From assembly GCA_903880855.1 (NCBI GenBank), contig CAIRQX010000114.1:1-64000 (forward strand): 64,000 nucleotides of DNA. Reading direction: 5' to 3'. A program made the position numbers and the translations under genes. Source of the stretch: an uncultured Burkholderiales bacterium (GTDB lineage: Bacteria; Pseudomonadota; Gammaproteobacteria; Burkholderiales; Burkholderiaceae_C). This document shows, in pieces, positions 51,594-61,576 of the stretch (position 1 is the stretch's first letter; every line of letters starts with the position of its first letter). Below the pieces are notes generated by a model. That model was not told where the DNA came from and did not search any database. It saw only the letters and a program-made list of their open reading frames with translations.

Positions 51594-53066
51594 TCAAGAA
51601 AGCTTTGCTGCTTTTTTGATTTGCGTCAATTGAACCATCTGGGGTGATTTTTTGTAATGCGCGTCTAGTGGGTAGCAACCAGAGACCATTCCATTTCTTG
51701 GGGCTGTGGTGCAGTCGCTAAAGGTACGGCACAACCGTTTTCTTTGAAAAGGACGTCCTGCAAGCACATCTGCGGGCAACTCTGGGTAAGACAGCACCAT
51801 ACGCCCAAGGCCTACAAAATCGGTCCATCCCTCTCGTACTGTTGCCTGTGCGACATTCGGTAGGAATTCTTGCAAATAGGTATAACCGCTGCCGACAAAA
51901 GCCATTTTTGGAAAACGATTTTTCAACTGACGCACTGCATCGAGATGTCTTGCCACGCCAACAAGTGGGTCCTCAGGTGGTTGGTAGCCATCAGACGGCG
52001 GATACATGGCCGGGCGTGTGAGGTGGGGGTTGTAATAAGGACTGCCCAAAGTGATATTCATCAATTGAATATTCAGACTTTCTACAACTTCAAGAAATTC
52101 AAATGTTTCGTTCAGTGCGATTTGTGTTGGGTTTGTTTCGTTGATGCCAAAACCGTATTGGTATGGCATGGAAGCAGAGGCGTCGACAGCAATGCCGGGC
52201 CCAAGTTCGTCGGGTTTAGAAAGGGCAGGGTCAGGGCGGAAGGGTAAAAAGTCAAAAGCAGATAGCCTGACACCTAGCCCAAGTTGCGGCACCTCAGCAC
52301 GAATACCTGCAACAAGTTCTTTTAAAAAGCGTGTGCGATGTTCCATGGAACCGCCGTATTTACCCGCTCTAGTTTTGGCGCCCAGGAATTCATGGCCTAA
52401 ATAACCATGGCAATGCTTGAGATCTACAAACTGATAGCCGCAGTCCCAAGCACGTTTTGCTGCGATGACGAAGTCTTCGATCAATCGTTCTATTTCATCA
52501 TCCCGCAGGACAACGATGTTTTGTGCTGGGCCAAACCGTCCATCTAAGAGTGGATGGTTGAACAAGACACGCGGCTCCATCTGGTTCGTGTTGGGCTTGC
52601 AAAAACGTCCTGAATGCGTGAGTTGTAGACCTATCAACAAGTCTTTGTCGTCGCCCATAACTTCTTTATGGGAAGCCACGAGTGTCTCGCGCAATTGCGC
52701 TATCGCAGATTGATTTTTGGCATCCATCATCAATTGCTGTGGGTTGGCGCGACCATCGTGTCTGACGGCGACTGCTTCACCACCCCAAATTAATTTGGCC
52801 CCTGATTTCCCAAAGTGACTCCAGCGACGCCGCGTGTTGTCGGATGGACTACCGTCTGCGTTGCCATCCCAACCCTCCATGGGATGGATGGCGTATCGAT
52901 TACCAATGGTGAATTCACCTACTTGGAGTGGCTTTGCCATGGGAGATGCATCTCCTGTGACTAATTCCTCATCGCAGGGAATATCCAAACCTAAATCTTG
53001 AAGGCTCCTTTTGAAATTCTCCACAGATTGCAGCGATTTCACTTTGACAAAGTCACCAAATTTCAT
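51594..53066 (-). CDS. old-yellow-enzyme-type NADH:flavin oxidoreductase
   Basis: This 490-residue FMN-binding TIM barrel reduces or demethylates unsaturated or aromatic compounds. [36 protein letters not shown], a [14 protein letters not shown] active-site segment and [15 protein letters not shown] are the expected blocks. The cysteine cluster [15 protein letters not shown] near the C-terminus resembles, but does not equal, the Fe-S binding site of dienoyl-CoA reductases. There is no C-terminal NAD domain. The first ~40 residues are an extra extension. It lies between a cupin gene and the unknown barrel protein, apparently one operon. Confidence 0.88.
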   Translation of the reverse strand: MKFGDFVKVKSLQSVENFKRSLQDLGLDIPCDEELVTGDASPMAKPLQVGEFTIGNRYAIHPMEGWDGNADGSPSDNTRRRWSHFGKSGAKLIWGGEAVAVRHDGRANPQQLMMDAKNQSAIAQLRETLVASHKEVMGDDKDLLIGLQLTHSGRFCKPNTNQMEPRVLFNHPLLDGRFGPAQNIVVLRDDEIERLIEDFVIAAKRAWDCGYQFVDLKHCHGYLGHEFLGAKTRAGKYGGSMEHRTRFLKELVAGIRAEVPQLGLGVRLSAFDFLPFRPDPALSKPDELGPGIAVDASASMPYQYGFGINETNPTQIALNETFEFLEVVESLNIQLMNITLGSPYYNPHLTRPAMYPPSDGYQPPEDPLVGVARHLDAVRQLKNRFPKMAFVGSGYTYLQEFLPNVAQATVREGWTDFVGLGRMVLSYPELPADVLAGRPFQRKRLCRTFSDCTTAPRNGMVSGCYPLDAHYKKSPQMVQLTQIKKAAKLS

Positions 53067-53106
53067 AATTTAAGCCTGGGTTCGCAATCAATATCAGCGC
53101 AAGAAT

Positions 53107-53481
53107 TTAAAAGAAATGGTTGGGTTTAAGAAAAAACCCAAGAACCAAAGCTCCGTTTGGTGAATGCGCTACATGTCTACTTCCCGCAGGACGCCACACA
53201 TAGTTACCTGCGGTCACTTCACCCTCATGGTCAACCAAAGAGCCCTCCAAGACCCAGCTTTGTTCAACTGCAACATGCTGATGGTCTGTCAACACTGATC
53301 CAGGTTCCATCTTCGTTAAAACGGTTTGAAGTCCGGTGTCTGGATCTTCCATCAACACCTTGATCCATATTCCTTTGAATTTAGTTTCCTGCCAAGGTAT
53401 GTCATCTACAGTGACATAGCGTGAAGACAACGCAGCCAATGCTTGGTGTTGCTTTTCATAACCCGGTGTGCGAATAGCCAT
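53107..53481 (-). CDS. cupin-domain protein
   Basis: This single-cupin protein has 124 residues. Metal-site features are TDHQHVAVEQSWVLEGSL (His, His, Glu) and RPAGSRHVAHSPNG (His). It may be a small dioxygenase, isomerase or ligand-binding protein. It is first in the minus-strand set with the OYE-type reductase; 40 bases separate them. Confidence 0.85.
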   Translation of the reverse strand: MAIRTPGYEKQHQALAALSSRYVTVDDIPWQETKFKGIWIKVLMEDPDTGLQTVLTKMEPGSVLTDHQHVAVEQSWVLEGSLVDHEGEVTAGNYVWRPAGSRHVAHSPNGALVLGFFLKPNHFF

Positions 53482-53590
53482 CGATACCTCCCTTTCAAAC
53501 CATCATAAACAAACAGGTAAATGTTTCTAAGAATGGTTTACCCCATAAACCCTTAATCTAAAAGAGTGCATGGCGTGCTAACCTAAAGTG

Positions 53591-54829
53591 ATGCCGCATA
53601 CACCCGCTTCTGAAGATTTAATTGACTCGCCCTACGCGGCATGGAGACTTCTCATAACCTTGTGCTTGGTCACATTGGGAAGTAGTTGCATGTATGTGGT
53701 TGCCGTAGTGTTGCCCCCTGTGCAAGCCGAATTTGGCGTAGACAGGGCCAATGCCTCTTTGCCCTATACCTTGATGATGATTTGTTTGGGTGTGGGCGGT
53801 ATGTGGACAGGCAAATTGGCGGATCGTTTCGGTATCACCCCTGTTCTGTGGGTCGGTTCAGTCGCTGTCACAGCTGGATTTGTTATCGCTGGCTTAGCCC
53901 CGAATATTTGGGTGTTTGGCTTAGCGCATGGGATTTTGTTGGGTCTGCTGGGTAGTTCGTCGACCTTTGCACCATTGATGGCCGACACTTCGCTTTGGTG
54001 GAACAAGCGCAGAGGCATTGCGGTGGCTATTTGTGCATGTGGCAATTACGTGGCGGGAGCCTTTTGGCCACCTGTTGCCCAATGGGGCATAGAGACCATC
54101 GGTTGGCGTCATACCTATATTTATATGGGCATATTTTGTGGTGTTTGCATGCTTTTTCTGTCATTCTTGATGCGACAGCGTCCTCCGTTGGTATCGCAAA
54201 ATGATGCTTCAGTTTCTGACTCAGGATTTATTTCTTCGCAACCTTTTGGTTTGCAATTAGGCCAAGCGCAACTTCTGTTGTGCGTTGCAGCTATTGCATG
54301 TTGCGTGGCTATGTCGATGCCGCAAGTGCATATCGTGGCCTATTGCGCTGATTTAGGCTATGGCGCAGCGAGAGGCGCTGAAATGTTGTCATTGATGCTG
54401 ACCTGCGGAATCATCAGCAGATTGGTGTCTGGTTGGATTTGTGACCGTATCGGCGGCATTCGAACTTTGCTGCTGGGCTCAGCTTTGCAAGGAATCGCTT
54501 TGGTGTTGTTTCTACCATTCGATGGTTTGGTGCCGCTCTACGTTATCTCCGGCATGTTCGGGCTATTTCAAGGCGGCATAGTGCCTGCCTACGCCATCAT
54601 TGTTCGCGAACACTTTCCGCCACAAGAGGCAGGCGCCAGGGTAGGGTCTGTGATCATGGCCAGCTTGGTGGGTATGGCTTTAGGCGGTTGGATGTCCGGC
54701 AAAATCTTTGATTTAACCGGCTCCTACCATGCCGCATTTATGAACGGTATTGCTTGGAACCTGCTCAACTTAACAATCAGTGGATGGTTGTTTTGGCGGA
54801 TTCGCGCTTCAAACCGGAACTTCACCTAA
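53591..54829 (+). CDS. MFS transporter
   Basis: This major-facilitator carrier, 412 residues, has about twelve helices. It has GKLADRFGITPVLW after helix two (the family loop motif), RRGIAVAICACGNYVAG in helix four and DRIGGIRTLLLGSAL in the second half. It resembles the monocarboxylate/oxalate-formate type. ATG 53591 is chosen, though an adjacent GTG at 53588 is possible. Its end overlaps the convergent TauD gene by 21 bases. Its substrate may relate to the cupin/OYE set divergent to it. Confidence 0.88.
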   Translation: MPHTPASEDLIDSPYAAWRLLITLCLVTLGSSCMYVVAVVLPPVQAEFGVDRANASLPYTLMMICLGVGGMWTGKLADRFGITPVLWVGSVAVTAGFVIAGLAPNIWVFGLAHGILLGLLGSSSTFAPLMADTSLWWNKRRGIAVAICACGNYVAGAFWPPVAQWGIETIGWRHTYIYMGIFCGVCMLFLSFLMRQRPPLVSQNDASVSDSGFISSQPFGLQLGQAQLLLCVAAIACCVAMSMPQVHIVAYCADLGYGAARGAEMLSLMLTCGIISRLVSGWICDRIGGIRTLLLGSALQGIALVLFLPFDGLVPLYVISGMFGLFQGGIVPAYAIIVREHFPPQEAGARVGSVIMASLVGMALGGWMSGKIFDLTGSYHAAFMNGIAWNLLNLTISGWLFWRIRASNRNFT

Positions 54830-55696
54830 TACGGTACAGCGACGAATCACACGGCTTTGCTTGTGTGGATCGTAAGGCGTAGCTTTATGGACCAAACAAC
54901 GGTTGTCCCAAACAATGAGCTGTTTGATTTGCCAGTCATGCTCATACGTCAAGTCGGGATGGATGGCCAATCGATTGAGCTCTTCAATCAGAGCACGTCC
55001 TTCTTCGTAAGGCATACCAACTACATATTCCGCATGGTCACCTAAATACAGACATTTGCGACCAGTTTCTGTATGGGTTCGAACAATAGGTTGGTCGACT
55101 GGAGGTACAGCTTTGCGTTGGTCTTCAGTCATAGGGTCTTCGCCATGCCTACGTGTACGAGAAAAATCTAGGCTATGCACTGCGCGTAAATTCGCGATGC
55201 GTTCTTTCCACTCAGGAGATAGGCGTTCATAGGCACCATACATATCGCAGAAGTGGGTTTGTCCACCTTGTCCAGGTTCAGGCATCACCTCTCCGTAAAT
55301 CACAGTGGCATGTCCAGTGACGCGTTGCCAAGAGCCATCGGTATGCCATTCCAAAGTGCCTCTGTCAGGGTGCTTGCCATTAGGCTTGCCCTCGGCGTTC
55401 AGATTGGAGAGTCGATACAGCTCAGGAAATCCGTCAGCATGGTATTGGTTCATCACATGGATCTGAACTTTTCCAAAGCATTGTGCCAACTTCACTTGTT
55501 GTGCAGGAGGAACATCTTGCGGTGGAAATAAAAGCACTTGGTATTGCAAGAACGCCTTGTGAATGCCGGCAAGGACTTCGGGAGTCATTTCCTCTGACAG
55601 ATTGACTCCGCTGATCTCCGCCCCTAAATGGGGAGTAAGGGGTCGAACGCTAAAAGGCCAATCAGTTTTTGTAGATGCAAATTGTGTATGGCCCAT
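54809..55696 (-). CDS. TauD/TfdA-family alpha-ketoglutarate-dependent dioxygenase
   Basis: This 295-residue iron enzyme oxidises a substrate with oxygen and 2-oxoglutarate. The iron ligands are visible as His118 and Asp120 (WHTDGSW) and His270 (LVHKATPYD); the 2-oxoglutarate arginine is in SRVIRR (282-286). Ribosome site GGAGAA precedes the ATG. It is the last gene of the DctP-DctQ-DctM operon, 15 bases after DctM, so it probably acts on the compound that this TRAP system imports. Relatives act on taurine, phenoxyacids and similar acids, but the specificity cannot be read here. Confidence 0.92.
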   Translation of the reverse strand: MGHTQFASTKTDWPFSVRPLTPHLGAEISGVNLSEEMTPEVLAGIHKAFLQYQVLLFPPQDVPPAQQVKLAQCFGKVQIHVMNQYHADGFPELYRLSNLNAEGKPNGKHPDRGTLEWHTDGSWQRVTGHATVIYGEVMPEPGQGGQTHFCDMYGAYERLSPEWKERIANLRAVHSLDFSRTRRHGEDPMTEDQRKAVPPVDQPIVRTHTETGRKCLYLGDHAEYVVGMPYEEGRALIEELNRLAIHPDLTYEHDWQIKQLIVWDNRCLVHKATPYDPHKQSRVIRRCTVLGEVPV

Positions 55697-55711
55697 GGAG
55701 TTCTCCGATAT

Positions 55712-57058
55712 TTAGTTAGGACAGATATATCCAGATCCACCGGGTGCCTTGAAGCATCCGACAGATTCCGGTAACAGCAACTTTGGCAGATACAAGACGA
55801 CGTCTGGGAAGAGCACTACAAATGCGATGGTCAAGAGGAACACACCGTACAAAGGAAGCGATCTCACAACTGCTCGCCCAAAGCCAACGCCAACATATTT
55901 AGACGCTACCAATAAAGATAAGCCGTATGGAGGTGTAATCAAACCAAAAACTAAGGTGGTAATTAGGACTACGCCCATATGCAAAGGGTTGATATTTCCA
56001 ATTTCAGTTAATTTATTGATGATGGGCATGAAAATGATGATGGCGGGCACCGCATCAATAAAGTCACCCACAATAATAAATAACACTACAAGAGAGAACA
56101 TGATCATCGGACCACTGGTGCCGGCAATACTAGTGATGTAAGTAGACACAATGTCTGGTCCGCGCAAATAAGCCACCATCCAGCCAAATGCAGATGCTGC
56201 TGCAACAGCCGCTAAGGGCAAGCTATACAAAAGACCTGCGTACATAAAGTCCCGAGGTAATTCGTACACATGGCGAGGCCGGTAAATCGGAATCAAAACA
56301 AGTAATACATAGACGCAAGCAATCATGCCGGCTTCAGTGGGAGTGAACCACCCGGACAAAATGCCGCCCATGATGATGACAGGAATCATCAATGGCATGG
56401 CAGCTTCTTTGGATGCGAGTGCAATTTCAGAGTAGGAAGCGCGTTTCTTTTTGAATCCAGGTGGACCCCATACATAGCTATAGACCATTAAACCTAGCCC
56501 AATCAACACGCCCGGTACTACGCCCGCTAAAAATAATCCACCAATCGATACATTTCCAGTAGCGCCATAAACAATGGCCATGATGCTTGGAGGTATCAAA
56601 TTGGCCATGGTGGAAGCAGAGGCGATCAACGCTGCGGTGAACGCACGGTCATAACCCTCGCGGTCCATCTCTGGTGCAACAGTCCTGCTCAAAACTGCAA
56701 CGTCTGCCGTAGAAGAGCCAGAAATACCCGCAAAGAACATACTAAATAAAGTAACGACCTGTGCTAAGCCCCCGCGGAAGTGTCCTACCAAGGTTTGAGC
56801 CAGTCGAATCATGCGATGAACAACATCGGATGACGCCATCAATTCGCCAACCAGTAAAAAGAAGGGAACTGCTAACAGAGCTTCAGAGTCAATGCCATGG
56901 AAGAGTTGCCCCACCATCGACTGCATGCTGATTTGGGTAAATTGCACGGCTAGTAATACGCCTGCAATCAATGCAAAGGTTACAGGAACTCCCATGTAGC
57001 CTAGAAATAAAAACAAAAAGGCCATAAAGACCAGAATGCCACCGTTACTCATGCCCAT
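55712..57058 (-). CDS. TRAP transporter large permease, DctM family
   Basis: This 448-residue permease has about twelve helices. It has FAGISGSSTADVAVLSR and LIPPSIMAIVYGA as family signatures. The start overlaps the DctQ end by 14 bases; a second in-frame ATG at 57052 has better ribosome-site spacing. Partner of 57045-57611 and 57618-58616. Confidence 0.95.
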   Translation of the reverse strand: MGMSNGGILVFMAFLFLFLGYMGVPVTFALIAGVLLAVQFTQISMQSMVGQLFHGIDSEALLAVPFFLLVGELMASSDVVHRMIRLAQTLVGHFRGGLAQVVTLFSMFFAGISGSSTADVAVLSRTVAPEMDREGYDRAFTAALIASASTMANLIPPSIMAIVYGATGNVSIGGLFLAGVVPGVLIGLGLMVYSYVWGPPGFKKKRASYSEIALASKEAAMPLMIPVIIMGGILSGWFTPTEAGMIACVYVLLVLIPIYRPRHVYELPRDFMYAGLLYSLPLAAVAAASAFGWMVAYLRGPDIVSTYITSIAGTSGPMIMFSLVVLFIIVGDFIDAVPAIIIFMPIINKLTEIGNINPLHMGVVLITTLVFGLITPPYGLSLLVASKYVGVGFGRAVVRSLPLYGVFLLTIAFVVLFPDVVLYLPKLLLPESVGCFKAPGGSGYICPN

Positions 57059-57611
57059 CTCCCTCGGTGACTACGTTCTCAAGATCTTCTGGGCCCTCGA
57101 AACCATTTTGTAAGCCATTGATTAACTGCTCTAAGGTAAAGAGGCCAATCATGATGCCGGCTAAGGGCACGATACCGGTATAAACCGTCAAGGGAATGAG
57201 GGACGGCATGCGAAAACTACCCATATCGAGCAGTGCATTTTGCCAACCATAGTAGGTGAGCAAAACGGAGACTACCAAAACAACTATGCGGTTAAACGCT
57301 TCAATCACACTTCGCGATGTGCCTTTCATGCGCTTTGTGATCTCAGTCAAATAAAAGTGATCATTGCGCCGTGTTGCAGCTGCCATTCCAATGAATACGC
57401 CCCAGCAAAAAAATGCGGTGGTAACTTGTTGTAACCACACCCACGGATCGCCCAATGTGCGGGTGATGACATCTGCGAACACCGATAAGGTGAACATGAA
57501 GATGCAAACTCCGCATAAAACCATCAGAATAGCTTCTAGTGAGTCAAAAGCCTTCCATTTGAGATGACGGTGTCTTTCTAAGACAAGCGATCTAAAGTGT
57601 GTGTCAGACAT
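57045..57611 (-). CDS. TRAP transporter small permease, DctQ family
   Basis: This 188-residue protein has four helices (about 25-45, 60-80, 100-120 and 135-160). WVWLQQVTTAFFCWGVFIGMAAATRRNDHF is the DctQ core. It lies 6 bases after the DctP gene. The acidic C-terminal tail is not unusual. Confidence 0.92.
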   Translation of the reverse strand: MSDTHFRSLVLERHRHLKWKAFDSLEAILMVLCGVCIFMFTLSVFADVITRTLGDPWVWLQQVTTAFFCWGVFIGMAAATRRNDHFYLTEITKRMKGTSRSVIEAFNRIVVLVVSVLLTYYGWQNALLDMGSFRMPSLIPLTVYTGIVPLAGIMIGLFTLEQLINGLQNGFEGPEDLENVVTEGDGHE

Positions 57612-57617
57612 GTTGGG

Positions 57618-58616
57618 TTATTTCACTTCGCGAACTAATTTCAAAATCTTGACTGCATGTGGGCCAAGTTCTGCAGCGAGTTGGTCTTGAATCGGTGCGG
57701 CAGCTTTCATGAATCCGCTTTTGTCTACGTTTTCAATAACTTTGACACCCATTTTTTTGAGCTTCTCGGCTGAGTCTTTTTCTAACTGCAAAGCCATCAA
57801 AGGCTCTTTCTTAGACACTTCATCCGCTGCTGCTTGTACCCATTTCTGCTGTTCTGGCGTTAAGCTGTTCCAGGTTTTGTCACTGATCCACAGGCAATTG
57901 TTATTAGCTTCGTGTTCTGTGATGGATAGAACAGGGGCTACTTCGTAATGTTTGTTGGCTAAGTAAACGTTCACGCCGTTTTCAGCAATATTGACTACGC
58001 CTGTTTGCAAAGATGTGTAGACATCTCCGAATGGCATATGAACAACTTGTGCGCCGTATGCTGGGAAGTGGGTATCTTCGGTTTTGGTGGCTTGCACACG
58101 AATTTTTTGGCCTTTGATGTCGTTAACGCTATTGACTTCTTTTTTGCTGTACATATTACGCAGCCCCATAGTCAGCAGACCCAATGTGCGCGCGCCGGTG
58201 ACTGACTCTTTGGTCATGTCTCTAAATGCTTGGGCAATACCAGGGTCCGCTAAAGATTTAGCCAAATGGTTTTGGTCGCGAAAAATAAAATGTAAAGAAA
58301 GAACACCAGCTTGTGGAGCTACTGTCGAAGCATTGGCCGTTGATGTGATGACAAAGTCGATATCACCTGCTCGCATTTTCTGGAGCATTTGCGGCTCTTG
58401 CCCAAGTTGAGCTCCAGGAAACTGGTTGATGCTCATCTTGCCGCCGCTCAACTCTTTGAGCTTGGTGTCAAAAATATTTGCTGCTATGCCATAAGCTGTG
58501 GTGGGTGGTTGGTCATAGGCGAAAGAGAAGGTTCGGTTTTGGGCTGAAGCTGTTGATGCAAAGCCAAGGAGGGAAGCCAGCGCTATTGCACTGAGAATAT
58601 GTCTACGAAAAGCCAT
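57618..58616 (-). CDS. TRAP transporter substrate-binding protein, DctP family
   Basis: This is a periplasmic receptor of 332 residues with AGGAGA ribosome site and signal peptide MAFRRHILSAIALASLLGF, cleaved near SAQN. FPGAQLGQEPQMLQKMRAGDID and KIRVQATKT (binding arginine) with GDVYTSLQTGVVNIAENG fit the family. First gene of the operon that ends in the TauD-type dioxygenase. Confidence 0.93.
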   Translation of the reverse strand: MAFRRHILSAIALASLLGFASTASAQNRTFSFAYDQPPTTAYGIAANIFDTKLKELSGGKMSINQFPGAQLGQEPQMLQKMRAGDIDFVITSTANASTVAPQAGVLSLHFIFRDQNHLAKSLADPGIAQAFRDMTKESVTGARTLGLLTMGLRNMYSKKEVNSVNDIKGQKIRVQATKTEDTHFPAYGAQVVHMPFGDVYTSLQTGVVNIAENGVNVYLANKHYEVAPVLSITEHEANNNCLWISDKTWNSLTPEQQKWVQAAADEVSKKEPLMALQLEKDSAEKLKKMGVKVIENVDKSGFMKAAAPIQDQLAAELGPHAVKILKLVREVK

Positions 58617-58716
58617 GTTTGTCTCCTGTTGATGGGTATGTTTGATAACGCAAAAATGCTATCACCGATGCACAAAACATACAGTAGGGATTACATCCCC
58701 CCTGACAAACCGGTGA

Positions 58717-60480
58717 CTAGTTACGTGGGGTTTTCCCGTTCTTTTCTGTAGCGCGCAGAAAATCAAAATCAACGCCATGTTCTGCCTGAGTCACCGTATC
58801 TAAAAAGAGTTTGAGATAACCGCGTTGTGCAGTAGGGGGCTCGATAGGATGCTTATCTCTTCTAGATTGAAGTTCTTGTTCAGAAACCAACACACTGATT
58901 TCTCTATTTTTCACGCTTAAACGAATGCGGTCACCTGTTTGCACATAAGCCAAGGTTCCGCCTATTGCTGCTTCTGGAGTGACGTGCAAAACGATGGTTC
59001 CAAATGCTGTTCCGCTCATGCGCCCGTCTGAAATGCGCACCATGTCTTTGACGCCAGCGCGAGCGAGCTTCATGGGGATTGGGATGTAGCCGGCTTCTGG
59101 CATTCCAGGTGCGCCCTTGGGACCGATATTCTTGAGAACCAAAATATCTTCGGCATGGACGTCTAGGTCGTCGCTATCAATGCGCGTCACCAAGTCTTCG
59201 CTGTTTTCGAACACCACTGCGCGTCCTTCGTGCTCCATGAGTTGTGGATCTGCAGCAGACTGTTTGATGATGGCGCCATTGGGTGCTAGGTTGCCCGCCA
59301 AGACCGCAATGCCGCCTTGTGGGTAGATAGGGTTGTTGAAAGGCCGCACCACATCTTGTTTAAAACCTGGGCCTGCAATGTCTAACTCTTCACCAAGCGA
59401 TCTGCCAGTTACCGTCATGGCGTTGAGTTTGAGTAAAGGCTTGAGTTCTCTAAGCAAAGTGGCCATGCCACCAGCTTTGTGGAAGTCTTCCATATAGTGT
59501 TGGCCAGACGGTTTGAGGTCGAGCAAAACAGGAGTTTCACGGCCCATACGATCAAGGGCTTGCATATCAATGTCAAGGCCGACCCGCCCAGCAATGGCAG
59601 CCAAGTGCACGATGCCATTGGTGGATCCGCCAATTGCCAATAGAACACGCATAGCGTTCTCAAATGCATCCGCAGTCAAAATTTTGTCGATGGTTAATCC
59701 AGTAAGCGCCATTTCTACAGCGCGCGCACCAGTTTCTTCTGCGATACGAATGCGGTCTGCCGTAACCGCAGGAGGCGATGCGCCACCAGGCACCGTCATG
59801 CCCAACGCTTCAGCAATGCACGCCATGGTGCTGGCAGTGCCCATCACAGAACAAGTACCGACACTGGCAACGAGTTGGTTATTCACATCGTCTTTTTCTT
59901 GATCATCGATTTCGCCCGCGCGAAACTTGCCCCAATAGCGGCGGCAGTCTGTGCAAGCGCCGACGCGTTCGCTGCGGTGCGAGCCTGTCAACATGGACCC
60001 GGTAATTAATTGAATGGCGGGTATGCCAGCAGATGCTGCACCCATGAGTTGCGCGGGAACGGTTTTATCGCAACCACCGATCATCACGATCGAATCCATA
60101 GGTTGTGCACGGATCATTTCTTCGGTGTCCATAGACATCAAATTGCGCAGATACATGCTGGTGGGTGCGGCAAAACTCTCGTGGATGGAGATGGTGGGGA
60201 AGTCCATCGGTAATCCTCCCGCCAACATCACGCCGCGTTTGACGGCTTCTATCAATTGGGGGGCATTGCCATGGCAGGGGTTGTAGGCGCTGCCCGTATT
60301 GGCGATACCCACGACGGGGCGATCTAGCGCTTTGTCTGTGTAGCCAGCACCTTTGATAAAGGCTTTTCGTAGGAAGAGTGAGAAACCTTTGTCACCATAA
60401 GAGGTAAGACCTTTGCGCAAGCCTGATTCAGGTTTGTTGGGTGTGGCGGGGGAGGGATTTGTTTTTTTGGGGGAAGTCAT
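58717..60480 (-). CDS. IlvD/Edd-family dehydratase, sugar-acid type
   Basis: This 587-residue iron-sulfur dehydratase removes water from a dihydroxy acid. Three conserved cysteines, Cys69 (YNPCHGN), Cys137 (GGCDKT) and Cys210 (GTCSVMG), are the expected [2Fe-2S] ligands. SDGRMSGTAFGTIVLHVTPEA lies near the C-terminus. Length and motifs fit the pentonate/hexonate branch (L-arabonate or D-xylonate dehydratase) better than IlvD of branched amino acid synthesis. It is divergent from a TAXI-TRAP operon that continues into a DHDPS-family aldolase, which supports a sugar-acid pathway: dehydration and then cleavage or second dehydration. Confidence 0.9.
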   Translation of the reverse strand: MTSPKKTNPSPATPNKPESGLRKGLTSYGDKGFSLFLRKAFIKGAGYTDKALDRPVVGIANTGSAYNPCHGNAPQLIEAVKRGVMLAGGLPMDFPTISIHESFAAPTSMYLRNLMSMDTEEMIRAQPMDSIVMIGGCDKTVPAQLMGAASAGIPAIQLITGSMLTGSHRSERVGACTDCRRYWGKFRAGEIDDQEKDDVNNQLVASVGTCSVMGTASTMACIAEALGMTVPGGASPPAVTADRIRIAEETGARAVEMALTGLTIDKILTADAFENAMRVLLAIGGSTNGIVHLAAIAGRVGLDIDMQALDRMGRETPVLLDLKPSGQHYMEDFHKAGGMATLLRELKPLLKLNAMTVTGRSLGEELDIAGPGFKQDVVRPFNNPIYPQGGIAVLAGNLAPNGAIIKQSAADPQLMEHEGRAVVFENSEDLVTRIDSDDLDVHAEDILVLKNIGPKGAPGMPEAGYIPIPMKLARAGVKDMVRISDGRMSGTAFGTIVLHVTPEAAIGGTLAYVQTGDRIRLSVKNREISVLVSEQELQSRRDKHPIEPPTAQRGYLKLFLDTVTQAEHGVDFDFLRATEKNGKTPRN

Positions 60481-60616
60481 ACAGGCGAATAAGCTAGGAA
60501 ATGCAAAACCTTGGACTGTAGTAGCAAACCCGCACGTATGGGCGTCTTTGAGGGAAAGCCATTAGGTAGTTTTAGGGGGTAGCGTGACAGAATGTTTAAT
60601 GTTTCAAGGAGCATGT

Positions 60617-61576
60617 ATGAACCGCATCTTTTCATTCGCCAGTGGGTTAGTTCTCAGCTTTAGCTTGTGTCTGTGTGCTTATGCGCAAAATATTTCCATC
60701 GCGACAGGTGGTACGGGCGGTGTTTACTACCCGATGGGCGGTGGCATGGCCTCTGTGCTTTCCAAATATGTGCCAGGTATGCAGGCGACAGCAGAAGTTA
60801 CTGGCGGGTCCGTGGATAACTTGAAATTAGTAGCAACAGGAAAGTCTTATATTGGCTTTTCGATGACTGACGCAGGTCAAGACGCTTACCGTGGCGAAGA
60901 CAAATTTAAAGGTAACAAAGTTCCTTTAAAGACGCTCATGGTGCTTTACCCCAATCGCATGCATGTAGTCAGCGTTGACGGTAAAGGCATCAGCAAGATG
61001 GGCGACCTGAAAGGCAAGCGGGTTTCAACGGGCTCACCAGGCAGTGCTACTGAGGTGATGGCGTTTCGATTGATCGAGGCGGCAGGTCTTGACAAAGACA
61101 AAGACATGAAGCGTGAGCGTCTAGGTGTTGCTGAATCAGTCAACGCTATCAAGGACGGCAAGATTGATGCATTCTTTTGGGTAGGTGGTTTGCCTACTGC
61201 AGGTGTGACGGATCTCGCCAATACGCCGGGTACAAAAATTAAAATGGTGGACCATGCCGAGGTCGTTGCTGCAATGAATAAAAAATACGGCAACTTGTAT
61301 GTCGAAGACGTGATTCAAAAAGAAATGTACCGTGGAATGGACACAGACAACAAACAAGCAACGGTCATGAATATATTAGTGGCCCATGAGACGATGGATG
61401 AAAAGACGGCATACAACATTGTGAAAACAATTTTTGATAAACGTGATGACTTGATTGCAGTGCATAAAGAGGCTTTGAACTTCAAACTCAGCAACCAAAC
61501 CAATGCTGCCACCCCCATACCTTTTCACCCAGGTGCTATCAAGTACTTTGCTGAAAAAGGCATCAAGCTCAACTGA
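60617..61576 (+). CDS. TAXI-family TRAP solute receptor
   Basis: This is a periplasmic receptor of 319 residues. ATG 60617 is chosen because AAGGAG lies 7 bases upstream; ATGs further 5' are less well placed. The signal peptide ends near CAYAQ. ISIATGGTGGVYYPMGGGMA is the hallmark of TAXI receptors, followed by EVTGGSVDNLKLV and KRVSTGSPGSATE. It pairs with the fused permease that overlaps its stop (TGATG). Confidence 0.93.
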   Translation: MNRIFSFASGLVLSFSLCLCAYAQNISIATGGTGGVYYPMGGGMASVLSKYVPGMQATAEVTGGSVDNLKLVATGKSYIGFSMTDAGQDAYRGEDKFKGNKVPLKTLMVLYPNRMHVVSVDGKGISKMGDLKGKRVSTGSPGSATEVMAFRLIEAAGLDKDKDMKRERLGVAESVNAIKDGKIDAFFWVGGLPTAGVTDLANTPGTKIKMVDHAEVVAAMNKKYGNLYVEDVIQKEMYRGMDTDNKQATVMNILVAHETMDEKTAYNIVKTIFDKRDDLIAVHKEALNFKLSNQTNAATPIPFHPGAIKYFAEKGIKLN

